Positions 46,501 to 60,467 of a stretch of 64,000 bases of DNA are shown piece after piece. The notes beneath the pieces are model-generated. The model was not told where the DNA came from, made no database searches, and was given only the letters and a program-made list of their open reading frames with translations. The translations under genes were made by a program, and so were the position numbers. How positions within the stretch are numbered: position 1 is the stretch's first letter; every line of letters begins with the position of its first letter. This DNA comes from Chimonanthus salicifolius (Eukaryota > Streptophyta > Magnoliopsida > Laurales > Calycanthaceae), in contig CM023540.1 in NCBI GenBank assembly GCA_013350335.1, forward strand, positions 31,723,175-31,787,174, given 5' to 3'.

Positions 46501-48500
46501 TCACCTGCATAATTTATTTGCATTTTTATTGCCATAGCACTGCATGTCTGGTGGGCGTCACAGGTATTTTGGCTCCAGTGCTTGAGGAAACCTTGTTTCG
46601 AGGATTCTTGATGGTGTCACTAACTAGATGGTAATGTCCCTCTTCTAATCGAAGATTCTCAAATTCCTTTTTTGAGGGTAATAATGACATGAATGTTAGG
46701 CAAGACTTATTTGGATCATCTGCTGGTTGTACCCTGGTACACTATCATTAGCTGTAAGGTAACAAGTGCTTCAACGTATTGCTATTAATTTGAATTGATG
46801 ATCCTTTGCTTATGTCATCTTCTCCCTTGAGTCTATTCTTTATGTGATGCCAATTACTTGTCCACCGTTCAAGATTTAATGATTGTTCTTATTGTTTGAT
46901 TCTCCAAAAAAGAGGCAATTATGTTCAGTCATACGAATTCATGTTTTGCTGGCTCTTTCTGCAGGTTTCCCACACCAGTTTCTGTGGTTGCAAGTGCTGC
47001 AGCATTTGCTCTTGCCCATCTCACTCCTGGAGAGTTTCCACAGCTTTTTGTGCTAGGTAATACTTATAGTTTATTTTTATTGATAAACAGATAAATACTA
47101 GATTTATTTTAGTTCCTACTATTTATAGTAGCTTCAGAAATTGATGATTCCACCAACACTTGCCTAGTCTGCACATGGCTCGTGAATAGAAAAGATCAAT
47201 TAATGGTTAACCTGTACTTAATCTTCGACTATGATTCATTGGTTAAGTTGCGTAGTATCATTCACTTAATTCAACTGCAAAGTTGTGTATGCGTTCCAGT
47301 TACAAAACCTGCAATCCCCAGATATTGGCACATTTGGGATCTGGCATGGGTGGGTACCCGCATCTGATATTACTTAAAGATTTGAGTGTTGGACATGATG
47401 GTTTATGGATTCATTACATATTGTTGACGTATCTAAACTTCATTGTTTTTTCCTTGATAATAAATTAGAAGAATAAAAACCTGTGATTCCCATGTACTTT
47501 AAATTCATCAGTATAACATGCTGCAATGCTGGACGTGCGAAAAATATGAGAGAGAGAGACCTCCGAAGGTGGTAGCAGAAAGGATTCTGATTTCTTAATC
47601 ACATCTCCTGATTGAAGAACTGGGTCTCTGTATATCTGGCATCAGTTTCAATTGGCCTAAAATGGATCATTTTGGATTTTTTTTTTTTTGTTTACTTCCA
47701 GATGCTCCAATTTGTTCCAGAGTAATTTAATTAGTATCTGATTGACCTTATCCAAGTAATTTCATTTCAAGAAAAGCAAAAGTAAAGAAAATTCTTGTCT
47801 AAATTATTTCTTGGGTGCATGAACCAATGGTTGGGAATGGAATTCTCCTTATCGAGAACCAGGTCTGAGTGACTAAAGCTCAGTCATTTCACTGTTCTGG
47901 AGTTAATTTTTCATGCTGTGATCTTTTAAGTTTCTTCTAGGACTTGTTGGGAAAAGAACTGGTGCTTTATCTTGGTTGAAGTCCTAATGAAGTGGTGCAA
48001 ACAGGAACTGCATTGGGATTCTCATATGCTCAAACTCGAAATCTTCTCACACCAATCACCATACATGCACTATGGAACTCTGGAGTGATCCTCTTCCTCA
48101 CCTTTCTTCAGGTAGGCAATCCCTTTCATTTGCAGTATTGGATTCTCTTACCTTTTTTTTTTAAATCCTTTTTGTTTTTATAGTTCTTGCTTTTATGCTG
48201 TTGAGTAGATATTATTGTTGAGCATGATCAAATATAGCTATTGGTTGAAGTTGGTCAAACCGATATTGGTTGAAATGTTTGGCAAAATTACTTCTATAGA
48301 TTTAAAAAAAATTACTTTTTTCTTATTATCTAAGGTCATTCGATATTCTATGGTTGTATCTGATGTTGGGTATGCTTGGAGAACCAATTCCTTCCTTTTC
48401 GGAGGCAATTTTATATATTTAACTGGATGGGTCTCCTCTTGTTTTGGTTTATGTACAGCTCCAAGGTTATGACATTCGTGAATTGTTGCAAGCATCTTGA
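38843..48500 (+). CDS. Plastid CPBP (CAAX-type) intramembrane metalloprotease, ten exons, 364 aa
   Basis: Exons are 38843-39133, 42454-42548, 44026-44133, 44279-44361, 45094-45227, 46348-46397, 46538-46630, 46965-47056, 48005-48111 and 48459-48500. All have GT-AG borders and phases agree throughout (1095 nt). Exon 1 is a Ser-rich, acid-poor transit peptide. The mature part starts near KRWEVPWEWQTVVLTMFACG and has about six to eight hydrophobic segments. The three family motifs are present: EETLFR (E270, E271, R275), FALAH (F299, H303) and HALWN (H336, N340). These form the metal-dependent catalytic site of Rce1-like proteases. Plant plastid members are linked to thylakoid biogenesis and chlorophyll metabolism; which Arabidopsis member is orthologous I cannot say. 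Intron 1 is 3.3 kb and holds a TIR transposon and a MITE, but splice sites are untouched. Confidence 0.88.
39245..40305. mobile_element. Non-autonomous TIR DNA transposon (1.06 kb) in intron 1 of the protease gene
   Basis: It starts GGCAAGCCATA and ends TATGGCTTGCC. The inverted similarity continues inward for over 100 bp through the phrases TTTTGTCCTTCC, CGACCG and CAGACAGTT, and there are nested inverted GATCGATT/CGATTGATC blocks. The flanks TTTATTTT (39237-39244) and TCTATTTT (40306-40313) form an 8-bp duplication with one mismatch, consistent with hAT. The core is the 125-bp tandem repeat. No transposase is encoded. Confidence 0.8.
39554..39965. repeat. Tandem repeat, 125-bp unit, three full copies plus a partial
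   Basis: CTTGTCATGG recurs at exactly 39554, 39679 and 39804, and CTTGTCATCG at 39929. The copies differ by a few bases each. The array fills the interior of the TIR transposon. Confidence 0.95.
40791..41232. mobile_element. hAT-type MITE, family A, copy 2 (442 bp)
   Basis: It starts CATTGTTATCAAAACC, ends GGTTCTGATAACATTG, and is flanked by the perfect 8-bp duplication GTTAAAAT (40783-40790, 41233-41240). It is homologous along its length to 9468-9940. It is located in intron 1 of the protease gene. Confidence 0.92.
41620..42190. repeat. Ancient diverged tandem repeats (~290 bp) in intron 1 of the protease gene
   Basis: Units at about 41620-41900 and 41900-42190, with a further relative at 40330-40600, share in order: a GTGTGACAAA-like phrase, GTATG followed by a TCTAA/TTAAA stretch, CAAATTGGGTA-like, CCAATTCAT-like, then a GTGTACATTG-like end. 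They are much diverged. The MITE at 40791 lies between the first and the other units. Confidence 0.5.
43520..43560. repeat. (AT)n microsatellite in intron 2 of the protease gene
   Basis: About 20 AT units. Confidence 0.95.
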
Positions 48501-50509
<2,009 letters not shown>

Positions 50510-50517
50510 TTCAATGG

Positions 50518-50894
50518 TAGGGGTGAAACTCGGGTCAGGTTTTTGCCTGAACCTGCATGACCCGACCCGAAAATCATGCGGGTTGGGTTATGAAAATCGG
50601 GTTAGGGGGTCGGTCGGGTTGAGAAGTCAGAAACCCGCATTGAATTTGGGTCGGGTTAGGTTGAGAAATTTTTAAGTTCACTCGACCCGACCCGGTAAAA
50701 AGTAGGCTAAAGTAGGTTCAAAATGCAGGTCGGGTTGGGTTTTGGGTTGAGTCGGTATATAATTTGGGTCGGGTCTGGTTAAGACGTCCGGGTCAAAAGT
50801 TCGAATCGAATTGGGTCGGGTTTCATATATTAGTAACTCGGGGTCTGGTTGGGTTTTAAAAAATCTGACCCGACTTGGCTCGATTTCAACCCTA
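50518..50894. mobile_element. hAT-type MITE, family B, copy 1 (377 bp)
   Basis: Ends are TAGGGGTGAAA and TTTCAACCCTA. The perfect 8-bp duplication TTCAATGG flanks it at 50510-50517 and 50895-50902. The interior is made of degenerate GGGTCGGGTT/GACCCGACCC phrases, so single strands could fold extensively. Homologous to 53610-53969. Confidence 0.93.
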
Positions 50895-51501
50895 TTCAAT
50901 GGTGAACTCAATAGTTTTACAAAATCTAAAAGCAATAAAAGGTTTGAATGTTTAATAAGTGAATTTCAAATGCATTAAATGTCATTATTTGATGTCATCT
51001 TTATCATTAGAACCGCGATATAGGAAATAAGAACAAACTTGGATTATAAAAATATAACATTGAACAAATGTAGTTTTCCAAAATAGTATTTTTTTTTAAG
51101 AAATAAATAGACCCAAGGGATGTTTGAGTGAATTGAAAGCATTGATGTATTGACTCGTGCCTTGTGGAAATTTAGGGGCTTTTTTGGGAGCTTGGGCCAT
51201 TTAATTCAGTGTGTTAGAAAAATGTGGACTCCCACACTTGGAAGAGTAGGCATCTTTGGGATAATATTCTAGAGTGGCAATTTTTTATTTCCCTAATATT
51301 AGAGCTTGAGTCAAATTTGGTTTAAAAAATAAGTTTAGTCAAGCATCGGGTTTCAATAATTGATGAATTCGATATATTGGGCTCTGAATGAATTAAAAAA
51401 ATTTAACAGATATTTTAGCTATTTTGATCTATTTTTTGCTATTTCTGTTTTTAAATAAATTTCAGTTAAAATTCTAAAATTTTGGCCCAGCCTGATATAC
51501 C

Positions 51502-51759
51502 CAGGGGTTTTAATATCGGTTCTTAAACCCTTTATATATCGAGCGATATCTGAATTTTATCGCCTATATGTATCGGCCGATATCAGTGATTTTTTTTTTA
51601 AAAAAAAATCATTTCGCAAGTGGGCCCGGTCGATATTTATGTATTAAGATTTTTTTAAAAAAAATCCATTTTTAAACTCACAAATTAAAAAAAAAAAATC
51701 TAAAAAATAGAGAGAAATTTCACGGCCGATATTTGACTGAACCGAATTTTTAACCCCTG
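51502..51759. mobile_element. hAT-type MITE, family C (258 bp)
   Basis: Terminal inverted repeats of about 21 bp start CAGGGGTTTTAATATCGG and end CCGAATTTTTAACCCCTG. The perfect 8-bp duplication GATATACC is at 51494-51501 and 51760-51767. The interior has repeated CGATAT/ATCGGCCGATAT phrases. Confidence 0.93.
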
Positions 51760-51767
51760 GATATACC

Positions 51768-53609
51768 CATAAAAGACCCTTTAAGCATTTTATAAATATC
51801 GATAAATTTTGAATTTTAGTTGATATTTGAAACCTAAGTCAAACAACTCGAAATGGGTAAATGATTTAATTTTATTTAGACAAACTTGACGGATGAGTTG
51901 GATTCTAATCAAGGATTAGTAAAATTTAACCTATCAACTTAAAGATTAATCTATTCTGACTTGATAACCTATGTATAAACCTGCGAACTCATACACATTG
52001 GTAAATTGATGATGAGTAATTTTATGGAAAGTGACCGAGAGAGATTTGAGAGTAAATCAACGGTTTATGAAAATTTCAGTTTTCCACATTGGAGGAGGGG
52101 ATACTTTGTCTTTGAAGAAAGTAATCTATTTTTTTATTTAGAGCTGCATTCTTGCATGGTTCATGGAATGGACAAAATGGGCTTAAACAAGTACTTACAT
52201 TTGGGGAATTTCACTGAATTTAGAGTTCCAAGTTAGAGCTAGTTGACCCAATTAACCCACCATATTTATTTGGTGATTCTTCTCTTGTTTTTCACTTAGT
52301 AGACATGATTAGACAACCCCACCAATAAAACCTAAAAAAAATGGTTATAATAATGAAAATTAAAGAGTGTTGACTCTCGTTTCCTTTACTAATTATATTT
52401 GAACATTGTTTTTTCTCTTTTTCTTTTAAGCTTAAGAGCAATTTCTAGCCAATGGATTGATTAAAGAAACAGTTCATAGATTGAGTATGGCATAAATATT
52501 TCTAAGACTTTTTTCAATCATTTTATAAATTTATTTTATAATTTAATTAAATTGAGAATTTTTTTAAAAAAATACAATAAAATTTGCCAACTCAATCAAC
52601 TTAAAATTTAATTTGACTGTCAATTCAAACAATCTCACTTAATTTTTTGAACTGCTCAGACTTCGACTCTCATCTCAGTTTATGACCTGTCTTCTGCCAA
52701 TCTCTCTCTAGTTCTCACCATCGAGTTATTTCTTCTGTGTCTCCATCTCTCTCGTTTCCTTTCAAGACAATGGCACAAAATCTAATAATAAATTTGTTAA
52801 ATCATTTCGCAGAGGTTAGAAATCAATAAATTGTGTTACTCATTAAGATCTATTATACATATATAGTGTCTACCCGACCTTAAGACTATTTGACTCAAAT
52901 TCAAACTCTAATCTAATATCTCTTAATAGAGATTAATCCAAAATTAGAAACCTAACTACATATTAACTCAAGTGGTTCACTTGAGTATACAATTAATTGA
53001 ACTAAAACAAAATTGCTAAGTAAATAATTCAACGAATGACGCCATCTGATGGAGTTGTAGCAGATCAATGATGAAGACGTGCTGATGAAGCTAAGTACTA
53101 AACCAACATGCCACATGTGCTGCAACTTGCTAGAGAAGAAGGGTGCAGATGATCCATCAATTCATATCAATACTAATACCAATGCTAATGTTGATGTCCT
53201 TTTCAATTCCAAATCCAATGCCAAAGAATATAAAAAATCTGACCGGTGAAATAGTGACTGCAAAGTTTGAGAAGGCTGTAAAGTGGAAAGAGAAAAAAAA
53301 ATCCTCCATATTATGACTGCAAACGAAGGAGACAACCACATAGGATAGCTCTGAGCCCTATCCACTCTTAGATTGTTTGCCCATGAGGCATGGTGTATAT
53401 CAAATTCATGGATGAATAGTTTTCACATATAAAATAATTTAATTTCATTGTAATTTACAATATAATTAATTTCATTTAATTATCTGAGTAATGAAATCTT
53501 AAATGATTCAACTAACTATTAGAAAAGGGAGGCTAGTTAGTAAAGTAGAAGCAGCTAGAAGTTACATGTAAAATTGGTAATAAAAAAACAAAATTTTAAA
53601 TAAAAATAG
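51768..53609. other. Intergenic AT-rich DNA
   Basis: No recognisable gene, splice-competent exon or bounded repeat found. Confidence 0.45.
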
Positions 53610-53969
53610 TAGGGGTGAAACTTGGGTAGGGTTTTGACCCGACCCGCATGATCCAATCCGAGAAATCATGCGGGTCGGATCAAGTTGAGAAGACAGAAAC
53701 CCGCATGGAATTCGAGTCGGGTCGGGTTGAGGGATTTTCAAGTTAGTCAGATCCGACACGATCAAACCCGACCTAGCCACGCTAAAATTAGGTGAAAATG
53801 GATTCAGAATGAGGGTCGGGTCAGAATTCGGGTTGAGTCGAGTTAGAATTCAGGTAGGGTCGGATAGAGAATTTCGGATCAAAAGTTCGGGTCGAATTCC
53901 ATATTTTATTGACTCAGATCGAATTGGGTTTTAAGAAATCCGACCCGACCCGACTGGATTTCGGCCCTA
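53610..53969. mobile_element. hAT-type MITE, family B, copy 2 (360 bp)
   Basis: It starts TAGGGGTGAAAC and ends TTTCGGCCCTA, flanked by the perfect 8-bp duplication AAAAATAG (53602-53609, 53970-53977). It has the same GGGTC/GACCC-rich interior as 50518-50894. Confidence 0.93.
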
Positions 53970-54460
53970 AAAAATAGTAAGGAAAGAGAAGTAACAAAAC
54001 CATCTTCAAATAGAGTAATATTTAATTATGGTGATAATGACTACAACTAAAATTTATGTTTTAAAACATTTTATTAGTTGGATTCCAAATTGCTGTCAAG
54101 GGCTCCCACGTCGGAGATGGAAATAAACTCTATTTTGTTGCATACCATTTTATATATATCTCAATTAGAAATGTGGTGATTCACTCAAAATTTTAATAAG
54201 TAATCTTTTTAAACAAAGAAACTTACTGTCTTTCTAAAAAAATTATTAGGTATAAATATTTTCAAAATTCAATTAATCTATTACTGGAAGTTGGTTGGGT
54301 ATTATCCGACAGATCTACATAACCATATGTAATTAAAGTGATTGAGACGTCTATGTAATATAATCTGTTGTCACAAAACAAATTGCTGGTCCGAGGTTTC
54401 CATGTATATTACAATTTTTGCATGCTTGTAATGGCAAGTGGGCGACACCGATGTGTATTA

Positions 54461-54623
54461 TTTGAAAAAGAAGTCGGTAATCTCTAGTCTCAAGAAGCGG
54501 GAGGTGCCACGTTTGAACCTCCATAGCCTCATCTGATGTGTTCTAAGAGCCATATGTATCACCTGTACGGGTTTTACGTTGGATTTCCCACAATTTTCTA
54601 GACATAAATTCAAAAAAAAAAAA
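54461..54623 (+). mobile_element. Probable tRNA-derived SINE
   Basis: The segment GTCGGTAATCTCTAGTCTCA (near 54474) corresponds to the tRNA-like head of the SINE at 13667. A B-box-like ACGTTTGAACCTC lies near 54510-54522, and the element ends in twelve A at 54612-54623. Boundaries are approximate. Confidence 0.55.
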
Positions 54624-55293
54624 GTCTACTTATTTATATAAACTTTTCATTAAAAATTTTAGTTTGTCATAATCTCATTTCATCGTTGTAGCTTTATGAT
54701 TTTAGATCTTAAAAACTTGATTACTATAAGTCGTCATTTTTTTTATATCTCAGCTTACAAAGGCATGATGATAAATTGAACTCCTTAATTTTTTTTTTCT
54801 TAAATTATATTATTCATGAAGTCTTTTACCCATTTTGTCCAATGATTTAGGATCCAATTTATAATATATATACATCCTTATAAAAAATCAACACCATTTG
54901 TATAAGATTTTAAATATCCAATGACAGGAATTGATAAATATGTGCATGAGAATTATATTATATTTTTGGATCATGAAAGGAATGCTGATTAAGAAAGGAT
55001 ATCCAAGAAAATAGACCAATATATTTGAAGGAATTTTTGGGGAATCTAGGAATTGAATATACATTTACCTAACGTCGATCTCTTCAACCTAAGGCTGCAT
55101 GATTTCTATGCACACAGCTATCTAGGGCCTGCATGGCACATATTAATGGTTTGTTTGGAAAATAAGATGTTGAAAAAAAAATATTAGATAAAAAAAATTA
55201 TATTTTATAAGACTAAAAAACTCAATTTCATCTTACGGTAGAAATTCAGGGGATCATATATAAATGCAATGCACTTTACAGAAAGGTAAGTTG

Positions 55294-55829
55294 TGAAGTT
55301 GCAAAAGTCTAACATCGTCTAAATTGAAAAATCAATGATTTTATATAACAATTGATGCACCTTAACTTTTGAAAGTGAGTTCTAATTCAAGAATATTAAT
55401 ATAGTTTTTTTCATGGTACGAGAGCAGGTTTTATGTGTGGGTTGCACGTGAAGGAAGGCGTGAAGTTGATAAAAGTCCCCATTGTCTGGGTTGAAAAACC
55501 AATGACTCTATAGCTGTATTTGAATGAGGGGAGTTGCAAGGATAATGGAGGGTTATTCCTCGTTACCTTGTTTGGAAATTTCAAGGTAAAGGTAAAAATT
55601 CACTTTTTTGCCATTCTTTACCCCTCTCCTATCTTTTTGAATACCCTTTGGAGGCAAGGGGTATTCATAATACCCAGGGTAATCCCTGGTCAAGGATAAC
55701 CCTTGGTAACCTCTCTAAAATTTACCCCTCATCCAAACACAGCATATATAACACTTGAGATACCCTTCTCTCAATAGTGCAATTTCTAATTTTTAAAAGT
55801 GAGTTGTGCCTTAAAATGTTAATATCACA
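55294..55829 (+). mobile_element. TRIM-like miniature LTR retrotransposon with a nested MITE
   Basis: Two related direct repeats, about 55294-55413 and 55461-55829 (the second with a 231-bp insert), begin TGAAGTTG. They share AAAAGTC, AACATCGTC/CCATTGTC, AAACCAATGA-like, TATATAACA and AAAAGTGAGTT in order. Between them lie only about 47 bp, starting with TGGTACGAGAGCAGG, a diverged form of the initiator Met-tRNA site, and ending in the purine-rich GAAGGAAGG. Such LTR-PBS-PPT-LTR minimal elements are TRIMs. It sits about 0.7 kb upstream of the NAC start. Confidence 0.6.
55513..55743. mobile_element. MITE (231 bp) inserted in the TRIM right repeat
   Basis: Ends are GCTGTATTTGAATGAGGGG and CCCCTCATCCAAACACAGC, an inverted repeat of 19 bp with two mismatches. 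The other LTR gives the empty site (TTTTATATAACA), so the insertion point is a TATATA stretch. The duplicated target is TA or ATA, consistent with mariner/Stowaway or PIF/Harbinger groups; I cannot decide. Confidence 0.8.
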
Positions 55830-56556
55830 AGTGAAAGTGAAGAGAGACTTGGTGTCATTGAGCCGGGAGCCACAAGCCCAATACTGTTTGGACTTGGGGG
55901 ATAATTATTATACATTTTGGAATTATATATATATATATATATTTTTAAGGAAGTTGGGTCTTTGTCATGTATTGAAGATTGCAAAACAAAAGACACGATA
56001 ATTATTATTGAAGCCTGGTTTGTCTTCATTTGCAGAGGATGAAGGAGTTTTCATAGTATAAACTTCTCAAAGTGTGAAAAGAAAACGATTTGAAAATCCC
56101 AAAAAACTGCTTATTTTGTAGTTTCTTGAGATCCTTCCTCTTGGATTTAAACTGCCCAATTGGTCCTAAGAATCAAAAGCAAGAGTCTTCCATTCAATCT
56201 CTAGTTTTGATTTGGGTCTCTGAGCAGTAATTTTCAACTACTTCTGTTCTCATTCTTGTATTTAAAGAGCTTTGCTCAATCCTTTCTCCTCACTTGGTCT
56301 CCATGATCTTAAACTAAATTCACTCTCTGTTACAATTTCCTCCGACTTGAGATAAATAGATTTATCTTAGATTTCCATTCATGGGTCATGTTCTGATGAA
56401 CATGAAATTATAGATACAAATCCAAACTCGCATCATCCAGTCAGAAAAATCTCGAGTTCATTTTAGATTTAGAGACCAAATAGGAACTTGGGTTGGGTTT
56501 GTTCATCTTTGCCAATTTTTCTTGATACTTCTTTTTCTTAGTTTGTTTTTGAAGAG

Positions 56557-58184
56557 ATGGAAGAGAAGGGTGAAATTGACAAGGTGGATGAAGTGATGTT
56601 GCCAGGGTTCCGATTTCATCCGACCGACGAGGAGCTCGTCGGCTTCTACTTGAGGAGGAAGATTCAACAAAAGCCTTTATGTGTTGAGCTTATCAAGCAA
56701 CTGGATATCTACAAGTTTGATCCATGGGATCTTCCAAGTATGCAATTTCAATTTTCAAGTTTTACCAGACCTATTTAATAAATGATCCGGCCCAGCTCAA
56801 GTGTTTTTATAAATAGGTATACTGGGTTGAACTGATCATTGCCAATTCAAGTTTACACCCATTTAAAGTGCAGTCTTGATATATATCTCATTAGAAAAGT
56901 CTCTTTAATTAAGTAAATTGTTAACCCGAAACCAAACCCGACCTTTCACCAGGTCTAGTTGTTTTCGGTGAATATTTTGGTAAATATTCTAAGTTAGCAG
57001 AAACTTCTCCATATTTGGAGAACACCTATAGCTAAAATATATTTGTTGATCACTAAGCTATTTTGTCTTCTAAAGGCAGAAGTGTGAAGTGCTGCGTTTA
57101 ATGGTTCTAAGATAATCAAACAAAAATTTTTACCGTTCTTTTTCCCTCGATCAGCTTTCATCTTCCTTTTATCACTTAATATGGATGGCTAATTGATTTT
57201 CTCTGTGTATAGAAGAGCTGGCGTTGACCGGAGAGAAGGAATGGTATTTCTACTGTCCGAGGGACCGGAAGTATAGGAACAGTGCAAGGCCAAACAGAGT
57301 CACTGGAGCCGGGTTTTGGAAAGCCACCGGAACGGACCGACCAATATACTCGTCGGAAGGAACCAAGTGCATAGGCCTTAAGAAATCTCTTGTATTTTAT
57401 AGAGGAAGAGCTGCCAAAGGGATCAAAACTGATTGGATGATGCATGAATTTAGGCTGCCTTCAGTCCCCGATTCGACACTGAACAAAAGGCCCATGAGTA
57501 AAAGCTTTGCTCCCAATGTAAGTCCCGTAAACGATCTTTTAATTCGGTCATTGATCCGAGCAGATGAATAACATCATTGATTCATTAACTTCTTTTTTCT
57601 CTTTCTTTAAACAGGATTCATGGGCTATATGCAGGATTTTTAAGAAGACTAACTCAATGGCACAGAGAGCTCTCTCCCAAACATGGTTCTCTTCGATACC
57701 AGAAAATAACACATGCTCCGATATGTTTTCACAATTTTCTCATAGAAACCAGTTCAATTCAGAGAACATATCGTGTACCACCGAAGTCGGATCGACAATC
57801 GAATTCTCTTGTAACAATGAGTTAAAAAATCCTGCAGCTAATTACCCTTCCATGGTTTCTAACATGGAAATTCCCTCCAATTTCATGGGTTCTTCTCTCG
57901 ACATGTCGACACCCGAAAAGTCTAATATCGACATAGCTCCCATGCTTCAAAACCTCTCTACAGTGATTCTTGGAGACGTTTGTAAAGCGCCAACGAGTAT
58001 AGATTTTGTTGTCAACAACGACGATAATGGGGAAGATAAAGCATTCATGAACAAGACCACAAATCTCTCTATCATGAACAGCAGCAACTGGGAAACAGTG
58101 AAATCGGCTAATTTCCCATTCAATCTGCCGTTTGATGACTGGAAATGCAGCTCAACATGGGATTCACCACCTTGTCCAAATTAG
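56557..58184 (+). CDS. NAC domain transcription factor, FEZ (ANAC009/ANAC094)-like, 351 aa
   Basis: Exons are 56557-56737, 57213-57517 and 57615-58184, with GT-AG junctions of phase 1 and 0, the standard NAC gene structure. The NAC domain runs from about residue 15 to 171. Subdomain A is [20 protein letters not shown], then [12 protein letters not shown] and [20 protein letters not shown]. Subdomain C has [18 protein letters not shown]. Subdomain D has [20 protein letters not shown] and MHEFRLP, and subdomain E is [13 protein letters not shown]. The [17 protein letters not shown], [18 protein letters not shown] and RALSxxW/F phrases are close to Arabidopsis FEZ, which promotes root-cap stem-cell divisions; orthology is inferred. 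The C-terminal 180 residues are Ser/Asn-rich with an acidic end, [14 protein letters not shown], typical of activation regions. Confidence 0.93.
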
Positions 58185-58665
58185 CTCTGTACAATCTATT
58201 TTACAAGGAAGTGCTACACTTAATGAACTCAAACATGCTAAAAGCACTTGAATTGCAAAAGTTTTTGGCCTGTATTACTTACAGTACATAGTTTTCTTGT
58301 TCAAAATCTGGTGAATTATCGTTGCAAATAGAAGAGAAATATATGTTTGGTTTGGTCTATGCCGTTTTTCGTAGGGACTTTCTCTGTAATTAACAATGAA
58401 TACCGCCCAGTTCTATATATGAGTAATGGGTCAATTGTAGATTAAAGATTTCATATATAAAATCCACTGGAGCATAATAACTCACATCTGGTGATCAAAT
58501 CAGAATCAGATGCTAAACAATCTACACTTGATTATCAAGTGTTATCCCTTATCAACTGGTAAGGCATTTCTTTCCCTGTGACGAAGATCCAGGTTTTGGT
58601 TCTGCTAATGGTAATCGATTTAGTCCAATCAGACTGACTTAAGAGAAGTGATTATCATATGGGGT

Positions 58666-59005
58666 TGTATGGGTTAGGACCTGAGTATCTATCCCAAAAG
58701 AACAGCCAATTAGGTGTACAGATTGAAGTCCTTTATAAATTCCTCGATCTCCCTCTACACTTCCAATGTAGGATCCGTTCTCAGCCAGATCCAACAATCT
58801 CTCCTCAAACGAAGCCAACCAACTCGTTCACCTACGGGATCTCCTGACTCCACATGAGGTATCGTGAGACCTGGCTTTGATATAATTTGTTACGACCTGG
58901 GTATCCATCCCAAAAGACTAACATATTAGGTGGAGTGACCCAAGCCCTTTATAAACTTTTAGATCTCCCTCTATACTTCCAATGTAGAACTCCTTCGCAG
59001 CCAGG
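58666..59005. repeat. Direct-repeat pair, likely remnant LTRs of a small retroelement
   Basis: Segments from about 58666 and 58888 both run GACCTG(A/G)GTATC(T/C)ATCCCAAAAG, then CCTTTATAAA, ATCTCCCTCTA and ACTTCCAATGTAG. Just before the second copy is CTGGCTTTGATATAATTTG, resembling the reverse complement of a Met-tRNA primer site. This suggests a minus-strand TRIM-like element; it is decayed. Confidence 0.5.
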
Positions 59006-59489
59006 CCTTACAAGAAATTGAACAAAGAAGAAAAAGAAGCCAAGAAAGATGAAGCAAATTTTGAAGAGAAAAGATCTAGGATCGATTGCCGGGTATTGAA
59101 GTAATCGTGATGCAACTAGTAATTCCAGTGTAAAAAAGAGAGAGAATTGACTAAAATGTTTAACAAGTGGAGAGGCAAGGAAAGTATGAGATTCACTACC
59201 ATTAACTATGTTGGCATCTTCACAAAACGTTTTGAGATGGGAATATCAAATTCAAATGCTTCTCTCTCTCTCCCCAATCTCCCCACACCCCAAATGCATG
59301 AGATTCACTCCAACAGTAAGCATTGAGTCAGGTTCAAGTAGGTTGAATTATTTGGTTAAGCTTAGAGATTATGTTCTTCATGTCAGAGCAGCCAACCTCT
59401 TTTCTTCTTTTTCTTTCTTACGAGAGAGAATGAATAATGAGATAGTAAAAAATAGTAAAGAAATTGATTTAAACATATTTAAGAGATTT

Positions 59490-60433
59490 GGACCCCTGGT
59501 CCTAACCGAGTAGAGTTGGGCTCTAAATTTTTCATGTTGGGCCTGAGTGGTATTGGTTGGGCTTGACCCAAGATACATCCCTAAATTTTGAATTTTAAAG
59601 AACATGAAAAAATCTAGAAGATTTTGCTAGATTCCCTCCTACACCCCTCCCCCTTAAGTAAATATGTAGATAAAATATTTAACATGTTAGGGTCTCTTTC
59701 TCTCTGTGTATCTTAGAAAGTAGAAACAATTAGGTGTGACCTTGTCCTAGTCTTTTTTTTCTCTTCTTTTTTTGAAAATTATAAAACCTAATTGTACAAA
59801 TTAAAAATAGAATTGATCAACTACAAGTGAACTAAATTTCAATCAATATATTTGGAGATCTATGTAGCTTAAGGGAGAAGAACATTTGGAGCTAGGATCA
59901 AAGTCCTTCAAGGGGTAAAGGCAGGACCATTTGGCTCATTCTTTTGTTGATCACTTTCAGTTTTTGGGGAGGACAGAAACAATAGTCTTTACAGGGTATT
60001 TAAATAGAAAGATGTTCTTTGGCATCTCAAGTGCAAGCTTGATAGAGATTGGTGATTATTGCCAGATGATAGCTGAAGAAAAGTGAAAGTTGTGGAGTGA
60101 CGGAAGATGACTCCTAGTTGTATGGTCAAGTACAATATAATTGGACTCAATCAGAACTTTTGGAGGAAAAGTGGTAATTATTTAATCTGAAGAAGTACAG
60201 AGAATGTCTCCATTACATTCAAAGATTTCAACATTATCTTGAGGTTTAAAAATCTGTGTAGGAAGATATTATTTTAGAGATGGAGCAAAAAACATGTTAG
60301 ATATTCTGAAATGTAGGACTAATCTAGACTGGGAGGAGATCAACAAATGGAACATGGCTGTAGAAATTTTCAAACTGCTCAATATTTCAGAGGCCTTCCT
60401 CTGCCTTGGAGAGGCCAATGAAGCTCCACAAGT

Positions 60434-60467
<34 letters not shown>

